From contig DHKE01000018.1 of assembly GCA_002404675.1 (NCBI GenBank), forward strand, positions 1-30,837: a stretch of 30,837 nt of DNA, read 5' to 3'. This document shows, piece after piece, positions 1-6,914 of this stretch (positions are counted from its first letter, which is position 1; the number at the start of each line of letters is the position of its first letter). A program made the translations under genes and the position numbers. The notes under the pieces were generated by a model, which was given only the letters and a program-made list of their open reading frames with translations, ran no database searches and was not told the DNA's origin. This stretch comes from Porphyromonadaceae bacterium UBA4702 (GTDB lineage Bacteria; Bacteroidota; Bacteroidia; Bacteroidales; Muribaculaceae).

Positions 1-17
1 CACGGCACGCCGTGTCC
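1..17. repeat. Palindromic repeat, truncated by the window edge
   Basis: The first 17 bases are the reverse complement of the left 17 bases of the perfect 8-bp-stem palindrome at 5092-5111. This copy lies downstream of the rlmH stop. It looks like a short dispersed intergenic palindrome of REP type. The missing left arm lies outside the window, so its full extent cannot be seen. Confidence 0.5.
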
Positions 18-60
18 CTACCCTGCCGGCAACAGACGGACATGCTCTTTGCGGTGTGAT

Positions 61-534
61 TCAGCGGTGGTGATACGGCTCGCCGGCAAGAATGGTCATG
101 GCACGGTAGACCTGCTCAATGAACAGGAGGCGTATCATCTCGTGCGAAAACGTCATCTGCGACAGCGACATCTTGCGGTCAGCACGCGCATATACCTCCT
201 CTGAAAAGCCGTAAGGGCCGCCGATAACGAACACAAGGCGTTTCAGCCCCGACGACATCTGCTTCTGCAGCAGCCCGGCGAAGTCTTCCGACCCGCACTC
301 GAAGCCACGCTCGTCGAGCAGCATCACATAGTCCGAGGGCTGCAACATCGCGAGTATGCGCTCCCCCTCCTCCGCTTTCTGGCGTTCTGGCGTGGGCTTG
401 CCCCGTTTCTTCAGGTCGGGGATGCACGTCATCGTAAACCCGATATAGTGTTTCAGGCGCTTGAGATAGTCGTCCACTCCCTCCTGGATGTATTTTACAG
501 AAGTTTTACCTACTGTCAGCAATGCTATTTCCAT
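61..534 (-). CDS. rlmH: 23S rRNA (pseudouridine1915-N3)-methyltransferase RlmH
   Basis: A 157-aa protein of the usual RlmH (YbeA, SPOUT-class) length. RlmH uses S-adenosylmethionine to methylate N3 of pseudouridine 1915 in helix 69 of 23S rRNA on assembled ribosomes. The family signature is visible: a glycine-rich SAM loop IGGPYGFS (residues 104-111), then SLSQMTFSHEMIRLLFIEQ (123-141) and the C-terminal YRAMTILAGEPYHHR that belongs to the trefoil-knot SAM/substrate site. The ATG at 534 gives the canonical N-terminus MEIALLTVGKT. The gene diverges from nadC, with a TAACTTTG -7 box about 20 bases upstream of the start, so the leader must be short. The call is firm because the C-terminal motif is diagnostic. 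Confidence 0.97.
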   Translation of the reverse strand: MEIALLTVGKTSVKYIQEGVDDYLKRLKHYIGFTMTCIPDLKKRGKPTPERQKAEEGERILAMLQPSDYVMLLDERGFECGSEDFAGLLQKQMSSGLKRLVFVIGGPYGFSEEVYARADRKMSLSQMTFSHEMIRLLFIEQVYRAMTILAGEPYHHR

Positions 535-553
535 AAAAATGCGTATCTTCGCA

Positions 554-561
554 CAAAGTTA
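554..561 (-). promoter_or_regulatory. Bacteroidota-type -7 box for rlmH
   Basis: Read on the minus strand this is TAACTTTG, an exact match to the TAnnTTTG box used by the Bacteroidota primary sigma factor. It lies about 20 bases before the rlmH ATG. No clear TTTG -33 element is seen at the expected 19-21 base spacing, so the call rests on the -7 box and its position. Confidence 0.55.
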
Positions 562-648
562 GCAATTAATGCTGTCTTAACGGCTGTCCTCCGCCGCAAA
601 ACTGCGGCCAGAGATGCCGGCAAGGCGGGAAACACATACACTCCGAAT

Positions 649-1497
649 ATGAAAAGCAAGGAAGAACTGATAGACGACCTGCTCGACCTCGCCTTTGCCG
701 AGGACGTGGGCGACGGCGACCATACCACCCTCTCAACCATCCCGGCAGATGCCATGGGACGCTCGCGACTTCTGGTCAAGGAAGAGGGCATAATCGCCGG
801 CATCGACGTGGCAATCAAGGTGCTGCACCGTGTTGACCCCTCGATAACCGTTGAGGTGATGATGCACGACGGCGACCATGTGAAGCCGGGCGACGTGGCG
901 TTCATCGCCGCCGGCCCGGTACGCTCGCTGCTCGTGGCTGAACGCACCATGCTCAACATAATGCAGCGCATGAGCGGTGTCGCCACCATGACCCACCGAT
1001 ACCAGCAGGAGCTTGCCGGCCTCAAGACCCGCGTGCTCGACACTCGCAAGACCACCCCAGGGATGCGCATGCTCGAGAAAGACGCTGTGCGCATCGGCGG
1101 AGGCATGAACCACCGCATCGGACTGTTTGACATGATACTCATCAAGGACAACCACATCGATTTCGCCGGCGGCATCGAGAACGCCATAAACCGTGCGCAC
1201 GAGTACTGCCGCAAAAACGGCAAAAACCTCAAAATCGAGGTCGAAGCCCGCTCGCTTGACGACATACGCCGCATCCTCGCCGTCGGCGGCGTGGACCGCA
1301 TCATGTTTGACAACTTCACTCCGCAGCTGACTGCCGAGGCTGTCAAGCTCGTTGACGGGCGCACCGAGACCGAGTCATCGGGCGGCATCACCCTCAGCAA
1401 CCTGCGTGCATACGGCGAGGCCGGCGTCGATTTCATATCCGTAGGCGCACTGACACACAGCGTCAAAGGCCTCGACATGTCTTTCAAAGCCATCTGA
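649..1497 (+). CDS. nadC: Nicotinate-nucleotide pyrophosphorylase (quinolinate phosphoribosyltransferase)
   Basis: A 282-aa protein when started at the ATG at 649 (MKSKEELIDDLLDLAFAEDVG), the normal length and N-terminus of NadC. The open frame continues about 200 bases upstream into the rlmH start region, but that extension has no family resemblance. NadC converts quinolinate and PRPP to nicotinate mononucleotide, CO2 and pyrophosphate in de novo NAD synthesis. Diagnostic blocks are LDTRKTTPGMRMLEK (130-144), GGGMNHRIGLFDMILIKDNH (150-169), the IEVEARS and IMFDNFTP strands of the barrel, and the phosphate-binding SSGGITLSNL near the end. The stop overlaps the next ATG by one base (TGATG), so translation is probably coupled to aguA. 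No nadA or nadB is nearby. No TAnnTTTG box was seen upstream on this strand. Confidence 0.96.
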   Translation: MKSKEELIDDLLDLAFAEDVGDGDHTTLSTIPADAMGRSRLLVKEEGIIAGIDVAIKVLHRVDPSITVEVMMHDGDHVKPGDVAFIAAGPVRSLLVAERTMLNIMQRMSGVATMTHRYQQELAGLKTRVLDTRKTTPGMRMLEKDAVRIGGGMNHRIGLFDMILIKDNHIDFAGGIENAINRAHEYCRKNGKNLKIEVEARSLDDIRRILAVGGVDRIMFDNFTPQLTAEAVKLVDGRTETESSGGITLSNLRAYGEAGVDFISVGALTHSVKGLDMSFKAI

Positions 1498-2543
1498 TGA
1501 CAGACATACGGTTCATACCCGAATGGGAGGATTGCCGCTCCGTGCTGATGGCGTTGCCGCACGCCGGCACGGACTGGGCATACATGCTGGACGACATACG
1601 CCGCCAGTACCATGACATCATCGCCGCGCTCACCGCTGCCGGCGAACACGTAGTGCTGCTGTGCGACGACACCGACGACGCGGCATCGCTGCTCGCCGAC
1701 ATCAGCAGCGACGCCCTCGCGCTGGTACAATGCGAGTACAACGACACCTGGACACGCGACTACGGCCCGCTGACTGTGGTCAAGGACGGACGGCTGCGGG
1801 CACTCGACTTCGGCTTCAACGGCTGGGGGCTGAAATTCGCCTCTGACCGCGACAACCTCGTCAACCTGCGTCTGCACGAGCGCGGCATAACCGGCAGCGG
1901 CATATACCGCAACGAGCGTGACTTCACACTCGAGGGCGGCTCTGTCGAGACTGACGGACACGGCACTGTACTCACCACCTCGCGATGCCTCTGCTCCCCT
2001 AACAGGAACGGCGGCAAGTCGCGGCAGGAGCTGAACGAAGTCCTCGCCATGCGCCTCGGCGCAGACCATGTATTGTGGCTGGACTACGGCGCGCTCGACG
2101 GCGACGACACCGACTCGCACATCGACACCCTGGCACGCCTCTGCCCCGACGACATTATCCTCTTCACCGGCTGCCGCGACCTCGACGACCCGCATTTCGA
2201 GGAGCTGCTCAAGATGCGTGCGCAACTGTCGATGTTCCGCACCCCCGACGGACGTCCGTACAACCTCGTGGAACTGCCGCTGCCCCGCGCCGCTTACGAC
2301 CCCGAGGACGGCTCGCGGCTGCCCGCGACATACTCAAACTACCTGGTCACGCCGCGCAACGTGTTCGTCCCCACATACGACGACCCGATGAACGACACGC
2401 TCGCGTGCCAGACCATACGCATCGCCTTCCCCAGGCATAACATTGTCCCGGTGGACTGCCGCCAGCTGATACGCCAGCACGGCTCGCTGCACTGCGCAAC
2501 GATGCAGATACCCGACGGCATTTTCAATTACGACAAGATATGA
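1497..2543 (+). CDS. aguA: Agmatine deiminase
   Basis: A 348-aa member of the Porphyromonas-type peptidyl-arginine/agmatine deiminase family. It hydrolyses agmatine to N-carbamoylputrescine and ammonia in the cytoplasm. The N-terminal FIPEWEDCRSVLMALPHAGTDW is the family opening. Likely catalytic and guanidine-binding residues are Asp88 in WTRDYGP, Glu146 in LEGGSVETDG, His208 in DDTDSHIDT and the nucleophile Cys333 in GSLHCATMQIP. There is no signal peptide, which argues against a secreted peptidyl-arginine deiminase. It overlaps nadC by one base and aguB by four (ATGA), and pairing with aguB confirms the polyamine role. The residue assignments come from motif alignment to the known family, not from a structure. 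Confidence 0.95.
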   Translation: MTDIRFIPEWEDCRSVLMALPHAGTDWAYMLDDIRRQYHDIIAALTAAGEHVVLLCDDTDDAASLLADISSDALALVQCEYNDTWTRDYGPLTVVKDGRLRALDFGFNGWGLKFASDRDNLVNLRLHERGITGSGIYRNERDFTLEGGSVETDGHGTVLTTSRCLCSPNRNGGKSRQELNEVLAMRLGADHVLWLDYGALDGDDTDSHIDTLARLCPDDIILFTGCRDLDDPHFEELLKMRAQLSMFRTPDGRPYNLVELPLPRAAYDPEDGSRLPATYSNYLVTPRNVFVPTYDDPMNDTLACQTIRIAFPRHNIVPVDCRQLIRQHGSLHCATMQIPDGIFNYDKI

Positions 2544-3433
2544 CCGACAGCAAAATCATACGTACCGGAATAGTGCAACGCACTTTCAACGAGGACGTTG
2601 ACCTGAACCGTGCCGCCAACGTCACCGCGATAGAGAACCTCGCCGGCGACGGCGCAGACCTCGTGGTGCTGTCCGAGCTGCACGACTCCCTGTACTTCTG
2701 CCAGACAGAGGACGTGGACAACTTCGACCTCGCAACTCAGCTCTCTGGCGAGTTTGCCGACATATACGGCGCGGCGGCAGCCGACAACTCCGTGGTGCTC
2801 GTGGCAAGCGCGTTCGAGCGCCGCGCCCCGGGGCTGTACCACAACACCGCCGTGGTGTTTGACAGCGACGGGAGCATCGCCGGCACATACCGCAAGATGC
2901 ACATCCCCGACGACCCCGGTTTCTACGAGAAATTCTATTTCACCCCCGGCGACATGGGCTTCAACCCCATAGACACGTCGCTCGGGCGGCTCGGCGTGCT
3001 GGTATGCTGGGACCAGTGGTACCCCGAAGCAGCGCGGCTCATGGCAATGCGCGGCGCGGAAATGCTCATCTACCCCACCGCTATCGGCTGGAATCCAGAC
3101 GACCCCGCCGACGAGAAGGCACGTCAGCGCGAAGCATGGATAACGGTGCAGCGCGGACACGCCGTGGCTAACGGGCTGCCGGTGGTGTCGGTCAACCGGG
3201 TCGGCTTTGAGGAGGACAAGTCGCAAGCCACGTCAGGCATCGACTTCTGGGGCTCGAGCTTCGTCGCCGGGCCGCAAGGGGAGCTGCTGTTCATGGCGCC
3301 CGAGACGCAAAGCTGCCAGACCATCGTAGACATCGACACCGAGCGCACAGAGAACGTGCGCCGCTGGTGGCCCTTCCTGCGCGACCGCCGCATCGACGCA
3401 TACGACTGTCTGCGCAGCCGATACCTCGACTGA
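2540..3433 (+). CDS. aguB: N-carbamoylputrescine amidase
   Basis: A 297-aa nitrilase-superfamily hydrolase that converts N-carbamoylputrescine to putrescine, CO2 and ammonia, completing the agmatine route begun by AguA. The Glu-Lys-Cys triad is visible as Glu46 (LSELHDSLYF), Lys119 (TYRKMHIPDDP) and Cys156 (GVLVCWDQWYPE). The block PDDPGFYEKFYFTPGD is typical of carbamoylputrescine amidases rather than general nitrilases. The ATGA overlap with aguA indicates translational coupling. The last nine codons (CLRSRYLD and stop) are oddly repeated at 5024-5048 on the far side of an AT-rich two-gene insert. The gene itself is intact. Confidence 0.95.
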   Translation: MTDSKIIRTGIVQRTFNEDVDLNRAANVTAIENLAGDGADLVVLSELHDSLYFCQTEDVDNFDLATQLSGEFADIYGAAAADNSVVLVASAFERRAPGLYHNTAVVFDSDGSIAGTYRKMHIPDDPGFYEKFYFTPGDMGFNPIDTSLGRLGVLVCWDQWYPEAARLMAMRGAEMLIYPTAIGWNPDDPADEKARQREAWITVQRGHAVANGLPVVSVNRVGFEEDKSQATSGIDFWGSSFVAGPQGELLFMAPETQSCQTIVDIDTERTENVRRWWPFLRDRRIDAYDCLRSRYLD

Positions 3434-3434
3434 C
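3407..3434 (+). repeat. Left copy of the duplicated aguB 3' end (candidate attachment site)
   Basis: These 28 bases cover the end of aguB. They match 5024-5051 at 25 of 28 positions by direct reading, and weaker similarity continues into the next ~15 bases (AACATTAC against AACATCAC). All three mismatches within the coding part are synonymous (TGT/TGC, CTG/CTC, CGA/CGC). Confidence 0.75.
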
Positions 3435-3485
3435 CCCCCAACATTACTCGAAAGGATAAGAGACAGACTTCGTTTATATTAGGCC

Positions 3486-4118
3486 ATGTTTCATTCCAGA
3501 CATCAAGGCAACTCAACGCCTGCACTGAACACGTTTGGCGATTTCATTTTCTATGCATACTCCAACCTGCAAATGTTGATGTTTGCACTGAAAAATGGGA
3601 AGACGAAATTTGACCGCTCCTGTTATATGATGAGAGCGTATAATTTCAAGAGACTTCGGGATGGTTCACGAAAAATCCATGACCTGTACATAAACAACGT
3701 ATGGAAAATGGAAGCAGGACAATGCTGCTTCTATTGTGGCTCTTCTGAAGGGGAACTTTCCGTTGACCATATTTTCCCACGAAGCAAGAATGGAACAGAC
3801 ACAATTGACAATGTAGTCTTGTCATGTCAGTCGTGCAATTCATCAAAAGGCGACCTCGACTTGCTTGAATGGTACTCAGTCAGGCTAAAGGGATGGCCTC
3901 TTCCTTACATATTCGCATACTACCTCAAACACGTCTACTTATATGCGCTCAAAAATGAATTGCTCTCAAAGACATCTGATGAAATAGACAACATGTCATT
4001 GCCTTTCAAATACGAATACATTCCATTATCATATCCAAATTCTTATTTGGAGTTTCTGCAATGCAATTCCGACTCAACATCAAATAATACAACTGATACC
4101 GACTTAGACAATAAATAG
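3486..4118 (+). CDS. Stand-alone HNH endonuclease-domain protein
   Basis: A 210-aa protein with a complete HNH nuclease motif: the zinc-ribbon pair Cys81-x2-Cys84, the catalytic block VDHIFPRS (93-100) with Asp94-His95, Asn109, then Cys114-x2-Cys117-Asn118 followed by SSKGD. The ~75 residues before the domain and ~80 after it match no family I recognise. There is no signal peptide or membrane segment. The gene is much more AT-rich than its flanks and sits 22 bases upstream of another AT-rich gene, so the two probably form one transcript. HNH proteins of this form occur in restriction, phage and mobile-element settings. No methyltransferase or integrase accompanies it here. The start at 3486 is the first in-frame ATG after aguB and is moderately certain. 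Confidence 0.85.
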   Translation: MFHSRHQGNSTPALNTFGDFIFYAYSNLQMLMFALKNGKTKFDRSCYMMRAYNFKRLRDGSRKIHDLYINNVWKMEAGQCCFYCGSSEGELSVDHIFPRSKNGTDTIDNVVLSCQSCNSSKGDLDLLEWYSVRLKGWPLPYIFAYYLKHVYLYALKNELLSKTSDEIDNMSLPFKYEYIPLSYPNSYLEFLQCNSDSTSNNTTDTDLDNK

Positions 4119-4140
4119 TAAGACATCAAAAAGTCACCGC

Positions 4141-4980
4141 ATGAAAATAAACAAACGTCCTGTCATAACCTGGCTTCTACAAAATGACATCCACGAAATA
4201 AAAGAAAATATCAGCGTGCCGAATCTAACAAACCCAATGCACGCAGGTTATCTCGCTAACGGCATTAACGCACTAATAAACATACAAGAAGCAAATCCTC
4301 GATGGGGATTACCAGAATTGCTAATGCCCTCTTTTGAAAAAGTCATGAAAAAAAGCGCAAAAGCATTCCTTAAACTCGACCATCAACTATTTCAAGAGTT
4401 TTCAGAGACTGATGAGTGCGGTATTCTTATCACAAAAGAAACAGGCACAGTCGTTTATGGTTTTGGAGAAAACACTTTGTATGTTTGGATGTTCAAGGAA
4501 AGCAATGGCAAAAGTTTATTGTATATGTACTTCTATGCCGTTTCTACTGAAGACAATATTCGCCAAATATACACTTGGCCTTCCCTGAAAAATGACCCAC
4601 AAATCTTCCTCAATGCAAATAAGGACAACGATGACTTTTACTCGCAGATCACGAATCTGCTAATGGTATATTTAGCGGTAAAAAAGTATGCTCCAATAGA
4701 AACTATAATCGTGCCAACAAACAAAACAATGAAATTTGACAGCACCATTTTAGGCTATAAAGCAACTGAAAAGGTCAGAAATGAATCTGGGCAAGAGGTT
4801 ATTGTAATGGACTCCCGTTGGTTTACAAAAATTGTCAACGACAATGATATATTTGTTCGTGGTTTCTTCCGTATGCAAAATAAGAAGAACAAAGAAGGTA
4901 TCTGGTATAAGGAACTAATCTTCATCGATCCATTTATAAGACATGGTTATCGCCGCAATGCAAAAATGGAAGATGACTGA
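4141..4980 (+). CDS. Protein of unknown function, partner of the HNH gene
   Basis: I do not recognise this 279-aa protein. It has no signal peptide, no membrane segment and no catalytic signature I can name. Residues about 1-100 look alpha-helical, with WLLQNDIHEIKENI near the start and a lysine-rich stretch FEKVMKKSAKAF. The middle looks like a beta-rich cytoplasmic domain (GILITKETGTVVYGFGE, YVWMFKESNG). The C-terminus has an aromatic and basic tail, VRGFFRMQNKKNKEG then FIDPFIRHGYRRNAK, faintly like tails in phage and mobile-element proteins. Base composition is the lowest in the window (18 of 60 G/C at 4681-4740). It ends 43 bases before the second copy of the aguB 3' end, so it lies wholly inside the insert. 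A role as antitoxin, immunity or target-recognition partner of the HNH protein is possible but unproven. Confidence 0.8.
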   Translation: MKINKRPVITWLLQNDIHEIKENISVPNLTNPMHAGYLANGINALINIQEANPRWGLPELLMPSFEKVMKKSAKAFLKLDHQLFQEFSETDECGILITKETGTVVYGFGENTLYVWMFKESNGKSLLYMYFYAVSTEDNIRQIYTWPSLKNDPQIFLNANKDNDDFYSQITNLLMVYLAVKKYAPIETIIVPTNKTMKFDSTILGYKATEKVRNESGQEVIVMDSRWFTKIVNDNDIFVRGFFRMQNKKNKEGIWYKELIFIDPFIRHGYRRNAKMEDD

Positions 4981-5023
4981 ATTTTTCATCAAAAACGCAT
5001 TCCACTATTACTATACAAAGATT

Positions 5024-5051
5024 TGCCTCCGCAGCCGCTACCTCGACTGAC
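5024..5051 (+). repeat. Right copy of the duplicated aguB 3' end
   Basis: This is a second copy of the final aguB codons, reading CLRSRYLD and stop in the same orientation, with only synonymous differences from 3407-3434. No start codon or upstream reading frame belongs to it. It is therefore a remnant of an aguB allele or one arm of an attachment-site duplication. Confidence 0.75.
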
Positions 5052-5091
5052 ACCCGTTCAACATCACATTCGCATATCCCCGACCAGGCAA

Positions 5092-5111
5092 GGACACGGC
5101 GTGCCGTGTCC
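5092..5111. repeat. Perfect intergenic palindrome (REP-like)
   Basis: GGACACGG-CGTG-CCGTGTCC forms an 8-bp perfect stem with a 4-base loop. It sits between the insert and the convergent gene ending at 5183. A 17-base copy is at the window's left edge. It has no T-run, so it is more likely a dispersed palindromic element than an intrinsic terminator. Confidence 0.55.
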
Positions 5112-5182
5112 GCAACCAAGTCATTGCAAATCAAATAATTGTGTTTGCCGCTTTTCTGATGATGTCAGTGCGAGGAGGCCAA

Positions 5183-6640
5183 TCAGTGCTGTGACTGCTG
5201 TTCAAGCCAGTCGCGGCGCATTCGATCCAGCTCCTCATACATCTTGAAAATGCTGGCGGGCTTCAGTTCTTCTGCGACGTGGCCGTTTGGTGTGCCTATT
5301 TCCAGTTCCACCACGGCGTAATTACCGGCAGCTCCACAATCCACGTACCCGGTGTCAAACATCGTTTTGATTTCAGACAGCAGCTCAACGGCGTTTATAT
5401 CCATAAGGGCACTCACAACCAGCCCGGCGAAAGTTCCGTCACAGCAGCGCCTTGCCGGAAGGTTCTCGGTCATCATGTTGAGCAGCCGGCGGAACACTTC
5501 GAGGATTTCCCCACGCCGCGACGGCTCGTTGTACGCTATCATGGCAAGCGCGACAACCGCCTCATAGCGGAAGAACCACCACAGCCCCGGCTCGTAGAGG
5601 TATGCCTCTATGGCATCCGCATTGTCCTTGCCGCACGCATACAACGCCTGATGGACAATCATCGGCGTCAGCACATCTCCCAACAGGGCATCCATGAACG
5701 CTTCCGACTGGCGCATTATCTCCAGGACCGGCTCGATGCCAGCCGGTACTCCCAACGCCATAAACAGCAGCAAGGAGTGAAGTATCGAGTCGTTTTCAGC
5801 CTCGACCAGCACGCCGTCGTTGATGTCGCGGTATGTCTGTCCGATTTCATACATGACGATGCGGCGCAGGTCTTCAGCCACCTCGTCATGCGGCAACGCG
5901 AGTATGCGCTCTATCACCTCACGCGGCAGCACCATCATGTTATTCTCGCTGAACAATTCGTCTGCTATGAACTGATGCTTCACCTCCAGCGTCTGCGGAT
6001 ATTCAGGGTACTGGTACGTGTATTCCTCTGAGGAATTGTTTCCGTATTCATCATCGTCAAAATCGTCGTCCGGATCAAGCTCAAACAGGAAATCAAAGTT
6101 GTCTCCGAGCCGCTCCTTAAGAATCGGGATATACAGCCTCTCAATGCCGTCCGGGCCGACGATGAGGAAATGCTTTCCGTCCCTGCCGAACTCGTACTCT
6201 ATCAGCGGAACGTCATCCGTGTCCTCCTCGAGGACATAGCTTGCGGTGTAAAAATCCTTGCAAGGCTCGATGCCGGCCTCCTCGGCGAAACTGAGCGCAC
6301 CGTAGATGATGTTGTGCGCCTCCTCGTAGGTTATCTCCTCGTTGTCAAACCCGGACTTGTATTGCTGTAAGAATTCGTCAAACTCATAGTCAACCATGTT
6401 GTCACGGTAAAGCACAGCCTTCACTCCGAGGCAGAACGTGTCTACCAAGAACAGACCCAAGACAATGTTGCCGCTCGGGCGGACACGGGTCACGACAACA
6501 TCAGCCATCCCGGCTTCCTGCCAATCAGAATTTACATAACACTTGCCCAGCGGCAGCTGGCGTGCCTTCTCGCGCATGAACCGCGCCGGAGACAGGAAAA
6601 CCTGCGGCTGCGCCTTCTTCTTTGATTTCTTCTTTGCCAT
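5183..6640 (-). CDS. Cytoplasmic HEAT-like repeat protein of unknown function
   Basis: A 485-aa protein whose function I cannot name. It starts with a lysine-rich MAKKKSKKKA segment. Next comes a domain (about 15-90) with CYVNSDWQEAGMADVVVTR and NIVLGLFLVDTFCLGVKAV, a pattern I associate with uncharacterised Bacteroidota proteins often found near SEC-C or DUF1186-type sequences. An acidic linker follows (187-212, ELDPDDDFDDDEYG). The C-terminal half (about 225-480) is helical, with repeat-like segments such as RYEAVVALAMIAYNEPSRRGE that resemble HEAT repeats, suggesting protein-protein contacts. No signal peptide or membrane segment is present. A TACCTTTG -7 box lies about 55 bases upstream. 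It is transcribed alone, convergent with the HNH module and divergent from glutamine synthetase. Confidence 0.85.
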   Translation of the reverse strand: MAKKKSKKKAQPQVFLSPARFMREKARQLPLGKCYVNSDWQEAGMADVVVTRVRPSGNIVLGLFLVDTFCLGVKAVLYRDNMVDYEFDEFLQQYKSGFDNEEITYEEAHNIIYGALSFAEEAGIEPCKDFYTASYVLEEDTDDVPLIEYEFGRDGKHFLIVGPDGIERLYIPILKERLGDNFDFLFELDPDDDFDDDEYGNNSSEEYTYQYPEYPQTLEVKHQFIADELFSENNMMVLPREVIERILALPHDEVAEDLRRIVMYEIGQTYRDINDGVLVEAENDSILHSLLLFMALGVPAGIEPVLEIMRQSEAFMDALLGDVLTPMIVHQALYACGKDNADAIEAYLYEPGLWWFFRYEAVVALAMIAYNEPSRRGEILEVFRRLLNMMTENLPARRCCDGTFAGLVVSALMDINAVELLSEIKTMFDTGYVDCGAAGNYAVVELEIGTPNGHVAEELKPASIFKMYEELDRMRRDWLEQQSQH

Positions 6641-6695
6641 AATCGTATGCAGTCAGTAGCCGCGAGCGAAAATCAGGCTCGCCGGCGAGACGGCA

Positions 6696-6703
6696 CAAAG
6701 GTA
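6696..6703 (-). promoter_or_regulatory. Bacteroidota-type -7 box for the 485-aa gene
   Basis: On the minus strand this reads TACCTTTG, matching TAnnTTTG, about 55 bases upstream of the ATG at 6640. No clear -33 element is seen at the standard spacing. Confidence 0.5.
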
Positions 6704-6827
6704 CACAAAAACGGCGACATTTCCGCCCCTGGAGCGGCGCAGATTGCACTTTGACGCGGAGAAACCGCCCAAAACTGCGCTGAAACGGCTCTAATATGCC
6801 ACGTTGCAGACAGTTGTCCCGATTTTA

Positions 6828-6859
6828 TTTTGCCATGTCAGATTTTTGAACTACTTTTG
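6828..6859 (+). promoter_or_regulatory. Promoter of the glutamine synthetase gene
   Basis: A -33 element TTTTG (6828-6832) and a -7 box TACTTTTG (6852-6859) are separated by 19 bases. This matches the Bacteroidota consensus spacing. It leaves a leader of about 50 bases before the ATG at 6915 and supports that start over an in-frame ATG at 6804, which lies upstream of the promoter. Confidence 0.7.
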
Positions 6860-6914
6860 CCGTCCAGCCACCAGCGTGCGGCTGCATAAACCTGAATCAA
6901 TAAATATCATTACC

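Noticed and set aside
448..648. N-terminal extension of nadC by 67 residues
   Set aside because: It overlaps the rlmH start region, has no NadC similarity, and would make the protein longer than the family norm.
525..2225. 566-residue open frame on the minus strand opposite nadC and aguA
   Set aside because: It lies antisense to two well-supported genes, has no family resemblance, and is the kind of frame that GC-rich coding DNA leaves open by chance.
3486..4980. Reading the two-gene insert as a classic type II toxin-antitoxin pair
   Set aside because: Both proteins (210 and 279 aa) are far larger than usual TA partners, and neither has a DNA-binding antitoxin motif.
3434..5023. Insertion sequence or integron
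   Set aside because: There is no transposase or integrase, no terminal inverted repeats and no short target-site duplication. The flanking repeats are coding ends, not IS ends.
6804..6914. N-terminal extension of glutamine synthetase
   Set aside because: The promoter at 6828-6859 lies inside it, so the extra residues would not be in the transcript.
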